Assembly: GCA_012960055.1 (NCBI GenBank) | Contig: DUCA01000048.1 | Coordinates: 1 to 6,410 of the forward strand | Direction of reading: 5' to 3' | Length of the DNA stretch: 6,410 nucleotides | DNA from: Cycloclasticus sp. | Lineage (GTDB): Bacteria > Pseudomonadota > Gammaproteobacteria > Methylococcales > Cycloclasticaceae | Shown: piece after piece, positions 1 through 5,289 of the stretch | Numbering within the stretch: the stretch's first letter is position 1 | Layout of the letters: each line of letters starts with the position of its first letter | Made by a program: the position numbers and the translations under genes | Notes under the pieces: model-generated | What the model was told of the DNA's origin: nothing | What the model saw: only the letters and a program-made list of their open reading frames with translations | Databases searched by the model: none

Positions 1-31
1 CAACGCGCTTAACACCCACTAAAATCTTCAT
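1..31 (-). CDS. etfB: Electron transfer flavoprotein beta subunit, N-terminal fragment (runs off left edge)
   Basis: Only ten codons are visible. They begin at an ATG on the minus strand (CAT at 29-31) and read MKILVGVKRV. This matches the start typical of bacterial ETF beta subunits, which usually open MK(I/V)LV(A/G)VKRV. An AAGG Shine-Dalgarno site at 39-42 lies 7 bases upstream of the ATG, which supports a real start. ETF beta pairs with ETF alpha to form a soluble FAD/AMP-containing heterodimer that takes electrons from acyl-CoA dehydrogenases and passes them to ETF-ubiquinone oxidoreductase. Finding it beside a beta-oxidation gene train fits that role. The gene is divergent from the nitroreductase gene. 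The call rests on a very short peptide plus context, so it is good but not certain; the sequence to the left of the window would settle it. Confidence 0.72.
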   Translation of the reverse strand, partial: MKILVGVKRV

Positions 32-146
32 TAAAGTACCTTGAATTATTATGTTATAAAATCTAACCGTTATTAGAATATTGTATCGTACAATGATTAA
101 TATACCTAAATAAACACATTTTTAACTTAACACTTTAACAGGTAAT
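32..146. promoter_or_regulatory. Divergent intergenic region between etfB and the nitroreductase gene
   Basis: This 115-base AT-rich stretch separates two divergent starts, so promoters for both genes should lie here. It carries the 15-base dyad at 80-94 and a weaker one at 62-77 (TCTAA, six bases, TTAGA). I could not find a convincing -35/-10 pair with proper spacing on either strand. Several TATAAT-like hexamers occur, such as TAATAT at 98-103 on the plus strand, but the AT content makes such matches cheap. The nitroreductase start has only a weak, close AGG (140-142) four bases before its ATG. Confidence 0.5.
80..94. promoter_or_regulatory. Perfect dyad ATTGTA-TCG-TACAAT, candidate operator
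   Basis: The sequence ATTGTATCGTACAAT has two perfect 6-base arms around a 3-base centre. It sits midway in the divergent intergenic region, about 50 bases from each start codon. That is the usual position and size for a binding site of a dimeric repressor or activator such as a TetR, GntR or MerR family protein. It does not match the FadR or PsrA consensus as I know them. No regulator gene is in the window, so the cognate protein is unknown. A chance dyad in AT-rich DNA remains possible. Confidence 0.4.
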
Positions 147-809
147 ATGAATATCAAAGAAGCCATTGAAGGACGTATTTCTGTACGCGCCTATTTAGAC
201 ACGCCCATTACCAAAGAAACCCTTACCGATATTATTGATACGGCTCGCTGGAGCCCTTCTGGCACAAACACTCAGCCTTGGAAAGTTGTGGTTGTTCAAG
301 GCGAGGTAAAAGAGGCTTTAACGGAAGCATTTATAGACGCAAATAAAAACAGTATTAAGCCAAATCCTGATTATCAATATTACCCAGAAACATGGGTAGA
401 ACCTTTTAAAGCAAGGCGTTTTCAATGCGGCATGGATTTGTATAAAGCGTTAGATATTGGTCGTGATGATAAAGAAAAACGGATGGAAGCTTCTTTGAAT
501 AATTATCGTTTCTTTGGTGCGCCGGTAACGATGTTCTTTTTTATCGATAAAGTCATGGGTAAAGGCTCCTGGTTTGATATGGGCATGTTTTATCAAAATG
601 TCATGCTTGCAGCCCGTGAACATGGCCTAGGAACCTGCCCGCAAGCCTCCACTAGCGACTACCCCGATATTGTTCGGAAGTTGCTAGATGTGCCGCAGCA
701 GTTTGATTTAATGTGTGGTTTATCTATGGGTTACCCAGATGACAGTAAACCGGTTAACCAATACCGCACGCGCCGCGATAGCGTTGACGAATTTACAACT
801 TGGGTTTAA
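147..809 (+). CDS. Nitroreductase-family FMN-dependent NAD(P)H oxidoreductase
   Basis: This 220-residue protein belongs to the nitroreductase superfamily of soluble homodimeric FMN enzymes, and its length is normal for the family. Near the N-terminus, R10, S12 and R14 form the RxSxR motif that contacts the FMN phosphate. It is followed by SPSGTNTQPW (36-45), the classic (S/A)PSxxNxQPW cofactor and dimer motif. The C-terminal half has the helix and loop around GLGTCPQAS (160-168), and then a GYPDDSKPVNQYRTRR stretch (195-210) with the usual late FMN-binding arginines. No signal peptide or membrane segment is seen, so it should be cytoplasmic. Members reduce nitroaromatics, quinones, enones or flavins, and the true substrate cannot be read from sequence. 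It is transcribed away from etfB and towards the acyl-CoA operon, overlapping the end of the last operon gene by 17 bp. Whether it works with that operon is unknown. The ATG has only a weak AGG four bases upstream, but the RxSxR spacing supports this start. Confidence 0.88.
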   Translation: MNIKEAIEGRISVRAYLDTPITKETLTDIIDTARWSPSGTNTQPWKVVVVQGEVKEALTEAFIDANKNSIKPNPDYQYYPETWVEPFKARRFQCGMDLYKALDIGRDDKEKRMEASLNNYRFFGAPVTMFFFIDKVMGKGSWFDMGMFYQNVMLAAREHGLGTCPQASTSDYPDIVRKLLDVPQQFDLMCGLSMGYPDDSKPVNQYRTRRDSVDEFTTWV

Positions 810-1623
810 CAGCTACTAAAGGAATATCGTACTGTTTAGCCCAGTCAACCCAGTCAGTGGTAGAGCCTTGCTTGAACTTGTTTGAAAGGGCTTCGTGATT
901 CAGCTCCTCCAGCCCGAGCTCTGCCTTCAATCTAGCGCTAAAATGTGGCTCTAAAGCAGCGATAGCAAGCCATCCGTCATTAGCTTCATACAGCGCGTAT
1001 TCGGCTTGCCCGCCACCTAGCAAGGCATTATCAGTGGTTAAACCATACTTCACGGGCTGCGCCATATATTCTGCTGCATCGTACAGTGTTACCATTTTCT
1101 GCCGACCTGCTTTACGGCCCATTAACAAGGCTAAACCTTCAAGTGCCGCACGTTCAGCGCCAGCCATATCAGCCATCAATGTTTTTGGCATATTCGGTGG
1201 GTTAAGTAAACCAAAAGACGCTTGATAGGTTAAGTCATGCCCTGCTTCGTTTTCGTTAGGTGATGGAAACCCAACAATAGCCAGATGGTTTAATTGTGGG
1301 TATTTAACCTGCAACACACGCCAGTCGAGGCCTAATCTTTTAAGCGCATTAGGGCGTTGAGCAGTAAGCAGCAAATCAGCGGATAAAAGAAGTTTCGTCA
1401 GCTCATCGTTACCCTCTTCTGTTTTCAGATTCAGCCGAACCGTTTGCTGACCAGCATTTATGTCTTGATACCAATCAGGGCAATACAGTTCAAGTGGATC
1501 ACCTTCTGGTGGCTCAACTTTTATTACCGTCGCACCTAAATCTAGCCAGCGTTTAGCAGCCAATGGCCCCGGCACATTAACTGCTAGCGTGACAACGCGT
1601 ATGTTTTCTAAAGGTTTAAGCAC
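793..1623 (-). CDS. Short family III CoA-transferase / alpha-methylacyl-CoA racemase-like protein
   Basis: This 276-residue protein is in the CaiB/BaiF family III CoA-transferase superfamily. The N-terminal CoA-binding part has the DLGATVIKVEPPEGDP motif (28-43), then LNLKTEEG (64-71) and the AQRPNALKRLGLDW stretch (88-101). GHDLTYQA (128-135) and ADMAG (151-155) follow, and then DGWLAIAALEPHF (216-228). H129, D152 and E225 line up with the acid/base residues His126, Asp156 and Glu241 of mycobacterial alpha-methylacyl-CoA racemase, and the LEP motif is typical of racemases rather than transferases. A racemase would interconvert 2R and 2S methylacyl-CoA esters. Family members are usually about 360-400 residues. 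Here the chain stops about 51 residues after the Glu, against about 119 in the mycobacterial enzyme, so the C-terminal segment is missing. The GTG start lies 5 bases after the preceding SDR stop, with an AAGAAGGG site at 1633-1640. It is the last gene of the operon. Activity is uncertain. Confidence 0.75.
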   Translation of the reverse strand: MLKPLENIRVVTLAVNVPGPLAAKRWLDLGATVIKVEPPEGDPLELYCPDWYQDINAGQQTVRLNLKTEEGNDELTKLLLSADLLLTAQRPNALKRLGLDWRVLQVKYPQLNHLAIVGFPSPNENEAGHDLTYQASFGLLNPPNMPKTLMADMAGAERAALEGLALLMGRKAGRQKMVTLYDAAEYMAQPVKYGLTTDNALLGGGQAEYALYEANDGWLAIAALEPHFSARLKAELGLEELNHEALSNKFKQGSTTDWVDWAKQYDIPLVAVKPKL

Positions 1624-1628
1624 TGCGC

Positions 1629-2510
1629 TTAGCCCTTCTTATTTTGAAATAGTTTAGAAGGAACTTCACGATGAAAACCATCAAAAGGGACTGAGTTTTT
1701 GGCTTTAGCTAATGGATAAATAGCCGTGTTGCCTTGAGATGCTGCGCCATCAATACGAATGGTTGTGCCACTAATAAAATTAGCTGCATCGCTCAATAAA
1801 AAACAAACGGCTGAACTGATTTCAGCCTCATTCCCTAACCGCCCGAGAGGAACTGCTGAAGGTAAAGTTAACAGTACTTTTTTAAATTCATCTGGGTATG
1901 TATCCATGCCGCTAGAGGCTATCCACCCAGGTGCAACAGCATTAACACGAACACCAGCATGCCCCCATTCGTATGCAGCAGTTTGAGTAAAATTCACCAT
2001 TCCCGCTCTGGCTGCACCGGAGTGCCCCATACCTGGCATGCCGCCCCACATATCCGCAACAATATTGACAACAGAACCACCATGTTCAGCCATTGATTGT
2101 TTAAAAATCTCTCGTGCCATCAAAAAGCCACCGGTGAGATTTGTACCAATAACAGCATCCCAGCCCTTTTTACTGATGGACTCTAATGGTGATGGAAATT
2201 GACCGCCGGCATTATTAACGACCCCGTGAATCCGCGTGTGTTTTTTAAGCATTGTTTCAACTTGCCGCTTCACTCCCGTTTCATCTCGAATATCGCAGAC
2301 AAATATGTCACATCGGCCACCATCTTCAATAACTTCATCTTGAACATGTTCTAGTTTTTCTTTATTCCGGCCCAGCAATAAAACATTAGCATTAAGCGAA
2401 GCTAATTCATGTGCGATACAGCGACCGATTCCACTACCACCACCGGTAACAACAATAGTGTGGTTATTGAATAGTTGTGGCCGTAAAACTGATTGGTAGC
2501 GTGATGTCAT
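1629..2510 (-). CDS. SDR oxidoreductase, peroxisomal trans-2-enoyl-CoA reductase / 2,4-dienoyl-CoA reductase-like
   Basis: This 293-residue short-chain dehydrogenase has the TGGGSGIG nucleotide-binding loop (22-29), R48 after the second strand (LLLGR, suggesting NADPH), NNAGG (99-103), the structural N124 (TNL) and a PG turn at 194-195. The usual catalytic YxxxK is absent. The matching stretch is HSGAARAG (163-170), with Ser at 164 in the Tyr position and Arg at 168 in the Lys position, and the usual Ser 13 residues upstream is Val151. This HSGAARAG signature, with GGQF (102-105) and KGWDAV (115-120), resembles mammalian PECR, which reduces trans-2-enoyl-CoA with NADPH; 2,4-dienoyl-CoA reductases are close relatives. 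In a degradative operon, removal of double bonds from unsaturated acyl-CoA is the likelier role. The start overlaps the hydratase stop as ATGA and lacks a clear Shine-Dalgarno site, so translation probably depends on coupling. The C-terminal tail of about 35 residues after the last strand is longer than in minimal SDRs. Confidence 0.8.
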   Translation of the reverse strand: MTSRYQSVLRPQLFNNHTIVVTGGGSGIGRCIAHELASLNANVLLLGRNKEKLEHVQDEVIEDGGRCDIFVCDIRDETGVKRQVETMLKKHTRIHGVVNNAGGQFPSPLESISKKGWDAVIGTNLTGGFLMAREIFKQSMAEHGGSVVNIVADMWGGMPGMGHSGAARAGMVNFTQTAAYEWGHAGVRVNAVAPGWIASSGMDTYPDEFKKVLLTLPSAVPLGRLGNEAEISSAVCFLLSDAANFISGTTIRIDGAASQGNTAIYPLAKAKNSVPFDGFHREVPSKLFQNKKG

Positions 2511-3271
2511 TTTTTAGATTTATTTAAAAAGGCACTCATCATCTGTTTCGCGTCGTCCGTATCAAACAGCGGTAAAAAGGACTTTTGCTCAAAATCCAAC
2601 CCTTCTTCTAATGTGCTTAATATCGCTTTGTTAACGCAGTTTTTCCCCGCTTTAACAGCGGCAGGTGCTCTTTGTGCAATCCTATTCGCCAGCTCTATTG
2701 CTTTAGCCTCCAACTGTTCAGGTTTGATAACTTGGCTAACGATACCTCTAGATAACGCCTCTTCAGCAAGTATTGGACGAGCATTTAGCACCATCTCCAT
2801 AGCCAGTGATTTCCCAACCAGCCTTGCAACGCGTTGTGTTCCGCCAGCTCCAGGGATAACGCCCAAAGTTATTTCTGGTAGGGCAAACTGAGCACCCTCA
2901 GCGGCCAACAAAATATCGCATTGCAATGCTAGTTCAAACCCGCCACCTAATGCCATGCCAGCAACCGAACAAATGGTTGGTTTACTGAACGTTGAAATCG
3001 CTGTCCAGCCAGGAGCCGACTGCATCAACTTAAGCATTTCTTGGCTTGATTTACCGACCAATTCTGAAATATCTGCGCCGGCAGCAAATGCTTTTTCAGA
3101 ACCAGTAATGATAACAACAGACACTGCATCATCTTGTTCATATTGCTCAAGAGCCACTGCTAATTCTTGTAATAATTTGGTATTAAGCGCGTTGTATTGA
3201 TGCGGTCTGTTTAGCCTTATTAAGCCAACACCCGTTGATGGTGATTCAATCAATAATGTTTCAAATGTCAT
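2507..3271 (-). CDS. Enoyl-CoA hydratase (crotonase family)
   Basis: The 254-residue protein has the standard length and order of a crotonase. LNRP is at 20-23. AFAAGADI (61-68) and AGMALGGGFELAL (104-116) form the oxyanion hole and CoA site, and LPEITLGVIPGAGGTQR follows at 131-147. E113 and E133 correspond to the two catalytic glutamates of rat mitochondrial enoyl-CoA hydratase (Glu144 and Glu164). Keeping both supports true hydration of trans-2-enoyl-CoA to 3-hydroxyacyl-CoA rather than isomerase-only activity. It acts in the cytoplasm, before the HSD10-like dehydrogenase encoded just upstream. The ATG lies 9 bases after that gene's stop, and its AAGGA Shine-Dalgarno site (3278-3282) overlaps the stop codon with 6-base spacing. 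The 3' end overlaps the next SDR gene by four bases. Chain-length preference cannot be read from the sequence. Confidence 0.92.
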   Translation of the reverse strand: MTFETLLIESPSTGVGLIRLNRPHQYNALNTKLLQELAVALEQYEQDDAVSVVIITGSEKAFAAGADISELVGKSSQEMLKLMQSAPGWTAISTFSKPTICSVAGMALGGGFELALQCDILLAAEGAQFALPEITLGVIPGAGGTQRVARLVGKSLAMEMVLNARPILAEEALSRGIVSQVIKPEQLEAKAIELANRIAQRAPAAVKAGKNCVNKAILSTLEEGLDFEQKSFLPLFDTDDAKQMMSAFLNKSKK

Positions 3272-3280
3272 CAGTATTCC

Positions 3281-4051
3281 TTATTTAGCGGCCATACGAA
3301 TAGCACCATCAAGTCGAATAACTTCGCCATTTAATACAACATTTTCGATGATATGCCCTGCCATAGCAGCAAATTCTGACGGTTTACCTAATCGAGGAGG
3401 AAACGGCACCATTTTTCCTAAAGAATCGCGTACTTCTTCTGGCAATTCAGCCAGCATCGGAGTTTCAAATATACCCGGTGCAATGGTACAAATACGAATA
3501 CCGTAGCGAGCCAGTTCGCGCGCTATCGGTAATGCCATGCCAACAACGCCAGACTTAGATGCTGAATAACTGGCTTGGCCAATTTGGCCATCAAACGCGG
3601 CGACTGATGCGGTGTTAATGATAATACCTCGCTCACCATCTTTTGTGGGTTCATTTTTTGTCATTGCTTGGGCCGCTAGGCGAAGTACATTAAAAGTACC
3701 GACAAGGTTAATGTTGATGCCTTTTGCAAAAAGGTCCAGCGAGTGTGGGTTACCCTCCCTATCTAGGACTTTGCCCATCACCGCAATACCCGCTGCATTA
3801 ATCACACCGTGAACACCGGTAAAGGTATTTTTAGCAACCTCAATAGCAGCCATCACATCAGCTTCACTGGTCACATCCGTTTTAACAAAGCGACTATTAG
3901 CGCCTAGTTCTGTTTCTTTGGCTTTGCCTGTTTCTTCGTTAATGTCGAGAATAACAACGTTCGCGCCCTTTTCTACTAACATGGATGCTGTTGCACCACC
4001 TAAACCAGAGCTACCCCCAGTGACTAAAAATGTTCTATTGTCGTAATTCAT
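3281..4051 (-). CDS. 3-hydroxyacyl-CoA dehydrogenase type II (HSD10-like SDR)
   Basis: This 256-residue NAD-dependent SDR closely resembles human HSD17B10 (HSD10, 261 residues). It has TGGSSGLG (11-18), D36 at the end of strand 2 (ILDI, indicating NAD rather than NADP), NAAG (85-88), N115 in INLVGTF, S149 in NTASVAAF, and Y162-x3-K166 in SYSASK, so the full Asn-Ser-Tyr-Lys tetrad is present. The VPFPPRLGKPSEF stretch (215-227) and the C-terminal NGEVIRLDGAIRM (241-253) are further HSD10 signatures. The family oxidises straight-chain 3-hydroxyacyl-CoA and 2-methyl-3-hydroxyacyl-CoA (isoleucine and branched-chain breakdown) to 3-ketoacyl-CoA. It sits 15 bases after the thiolase stop, with an AGGA site (4058-4061) six bases before the ATG. 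Having a separate dehydrogenase and hydratase instead of a fused FadB/FadJ points to a specialised beta-oxidation route. The protein has no targeting signal and should be cytoplasmic. Confidence 0.92.
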   Translation of the reverse strand: MNYDNRTFLVTGGSSGLGGATASMLVEKGANVVILDINEETGKAKETELGANSRFVKTDVTSEADVMAAIEVAKNTFTGVHGVINAAGIAVMGKVLDREGNPHSLDLFAKGININLVGTFNVLRLAAQAMTKNEPTKDGERGIIINTASVAAFDGQIGQASYSASKSGVVGMALPIARELARYGIRICTIAPGIFETPMLAELPEEVRDSLGKMVPFPPRLGKPSEFAAMAGHIIENVVLNGEVIRLDGAIRMAAK

Positions 4052-4066
4052 TTTTTATCCTATCGT

Positions 4067-5239
4067 TTAAATGCGTTCAATAATTGTTGCTGTTGCCATA
4101 CCCAAGCCAATACACATGGTTTGTAGTGCAAATTGGCCATCGGTCGCTTCTAATCCAACCACCATTTTTGCCATTAAGCCTGCACCTGTTGCCCCTAAAG
4201 GATGGCCATGTGCTACTGCTCCACCCCATGGGTTAACTTTTTCTGGCGAGGGTTTGATTTCCTTCATCCACGCTAACGCAACGGTCGCAAATGCTTCATT
4301 AATCTCAAACCAATCGATATCATCAACGGTCAGGCCGGCTTTCTTTAACGCAAGTTGGGTTGCTGCAATGGGGCCGTCTAACTGTAAAACGGGGTCACTA
4401 CCGACGACGACACGTGCCCTAAAGCGCGCTCTTGGTGTGTAGCCATCAGCAATAGCAATATCTTTATTAGCAATTAATACCGCTGCTGCACCATCTGACA
4501 GCTGACTAGCGTTACCTGCAGTAACAACACCGTTACCCTTTGGGCGGAAGATGGTTTTTAATGTGCCTAATTTCTCTGGGTTTATAACGGCTCGAATGCC
4601 TTCATCGCCCGTTAAAATGATGGAATTTCCGTCTGCATCAATACCGGGTGTGGCAACAATTTCTTTATTTAAACCGGCCTCTTTAGCTTGCTGCGCTTTC
4701 CGGTGGCTGTCGATGGCAAAGCTATCAACCTCTTCACGTGTAATGGACCATTTTTCAGCTACTAACTCAGCACTTACGCCTTGATGAACTAACGGGTATT
4801 TATCCAGTAAATCTTTTCCCATAGGCGCAAAACCCGTATACGGTTTGCCAACGGTCATGTCCGTTAACATTTCGACACGGGTCATATTTTCAACACCGCA
4901 ACCGATGACATAATCAGCATCGCCGGCATCAATAATTTGCGAGGCAAAATGTACGGCCTGCTGGCCTGATCCACAAAACCGATTCAACGTAACGGCGGGT
5001 ACTGTTATCGGAAAGTCAGCCATCAATAATGATTGGCGTGCAACATCGGCTGCTTGTTCGCCAATTTGTGTGACAGCGCCAGCAATAACATCATCAACAC
5101 GCCCTTTATCTAAACCTGTTTTGTCCATTAAGCCATTAAGCGCAATGGCTAATAGTTTATTAGACGGTGTTTCTCTATAAGCACCGTTATAACGACCGAA
5201 CGGTGTGCGTATTGCTTCAATAATGACTGCATCTTTCAT
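4067..5239 (-). CDS. Acetyl-CoA acyltransferase (3-ketoacyl-CoA thiolase)
   Basis: The protein has 390 residues from the chosen ATG, the standard length for a degradative or biosynthetic thiolase. The nucleophilic Cys is C89 in NRFCGSGQQAV. N314 lies in NEAFA, H346 in GGAVAHGHPLGATGAG, and the second catalytic Cys is C376 in MCIGLGMATA, so the active site is complete. It would cleave 3-ketoacyl-CoA with CoA to give acetyl-CoA (or propionyl-CoA from 2-methyl substrates) and a shortened acyl-CoA. A TTG in frame at 5249-5251 would add four residues (MRNK), but it has no Shine-Dalgarno site. The ATG at 5237-5239 has GAGA at 5246-5249 with 6-base spacing, and the family typically begins MxDAVIVxAxRTP, so the ATG is preferred. 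It follows the acyl-CoA synthetase by 49 bases, a gap containing an inverted repeat. It is most like FadA-type thiolases; exact chain length is unknown. Confidence 0.93.
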   Translation of the reverse strand: MKDAVIIEAIRTPFGRYNGAYRETPSNKLLAIALNGLMDKTGLDKGRVDDVIAGAVTQIGEQAADVARQSLLMADFPITVPAVTLNRFCGSGQQAVHFASQIIDAGDADYVIGCGVENMTRVEMLTDMTVGKPYTGFAPMGKDLLDKYPLVHQGVSAELVAEKWSITREEVDSFAIDSHRKAQQAKEAGLNKEIVATPGIDADGNSIILTGDEGIRAVINPEKLGTLKTIFRPKGNGVVTAGNASQLSDGAAAVLIANKDIAIADGYTPRARFRARVVVGSDPVLQLDGPIAATQLALKKAGLTVDDIDWFEINEAFATVALAWMKEIKPSPEKVNPWGGAVAHGHPLGATGAGLMAKMVVGLEATDGQFALQTMCIGLGMATATIIERI

Positions 5240-5245
5240 TTTATT

Positions 5246-5249
5246 TCTC
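5246..5249 (-). promoter_or_regulatory. Ribosome binding site that decides the thiolase start
   Basis: GAGA lies six bases before the ATG at 5237-5239. The competing in-frame TTG at 5249-5251 has only AT-rich DNA with no purine-rich site in front of it. This supports the shorter 390-residue thiolase. Confidence 0.5.
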
Positions 5250-5260
5250 AACTATTTAAT

Positions 5261-5289
5261 GTTAATTAACTGTTAGGTAGTTAATTGAC
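5261..5289. repeat. Inverted repeat in the synthetase-thiolase gap
   Basis: GTTAATTAAC (5261-5270) and GTTAATTGAC (5280-5289) form 10-base arms with one mismatch around a 9-base loop, and the left arm is itself a perfect palindrome. The repeat starts at the last base of the synthetase stop codon and fills most of the longest gap in the gene train. An AT-rich hairpin without a following T-run is unlikely to be a strong terminator. It could be an operator for an internal promoter or an RNA element affecting mRNA stability. AT-rich chance repetition cannot be excluded. Confidence 0.35.

Noticed and set aside
62..77. TCTAA-N6-TTAGA dyad as an operator
   Set aside because: The arms are only five bases and AT-rich, so chance is a sufficient explanation; it is mentioned only within the intergenic entry.
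81..112. Sigma-70 promoter for the nitroreductase gene using TTGTAT at 81-86
   Set aside because: No -10 hexamer lies at 16-18 bp spacing; the nearest candidates are at 11 or 20 bp.
793..1623. Frameshift as the cause of the short racemase-like protein
   Set aside because: Downstream antisense DNA is the intact, conserved nitroreductase coding region, which leaves no hidden C-terminal segment to recover.
1629..2510. The reductase-like SDR as an inactive pseudogene because YxxxK is missing
   Set aside because: The frame is intact, the cofactor site is complete, and the HSGAARAG pattern is what the PECR branch shows.
5249..5251. TTG as the thiolase start
   Set aside because: It has no Shine-Dalgarno site, adds four residues the family does not need, and overlaps the GAGA site serving the ATG at 5237-5239.
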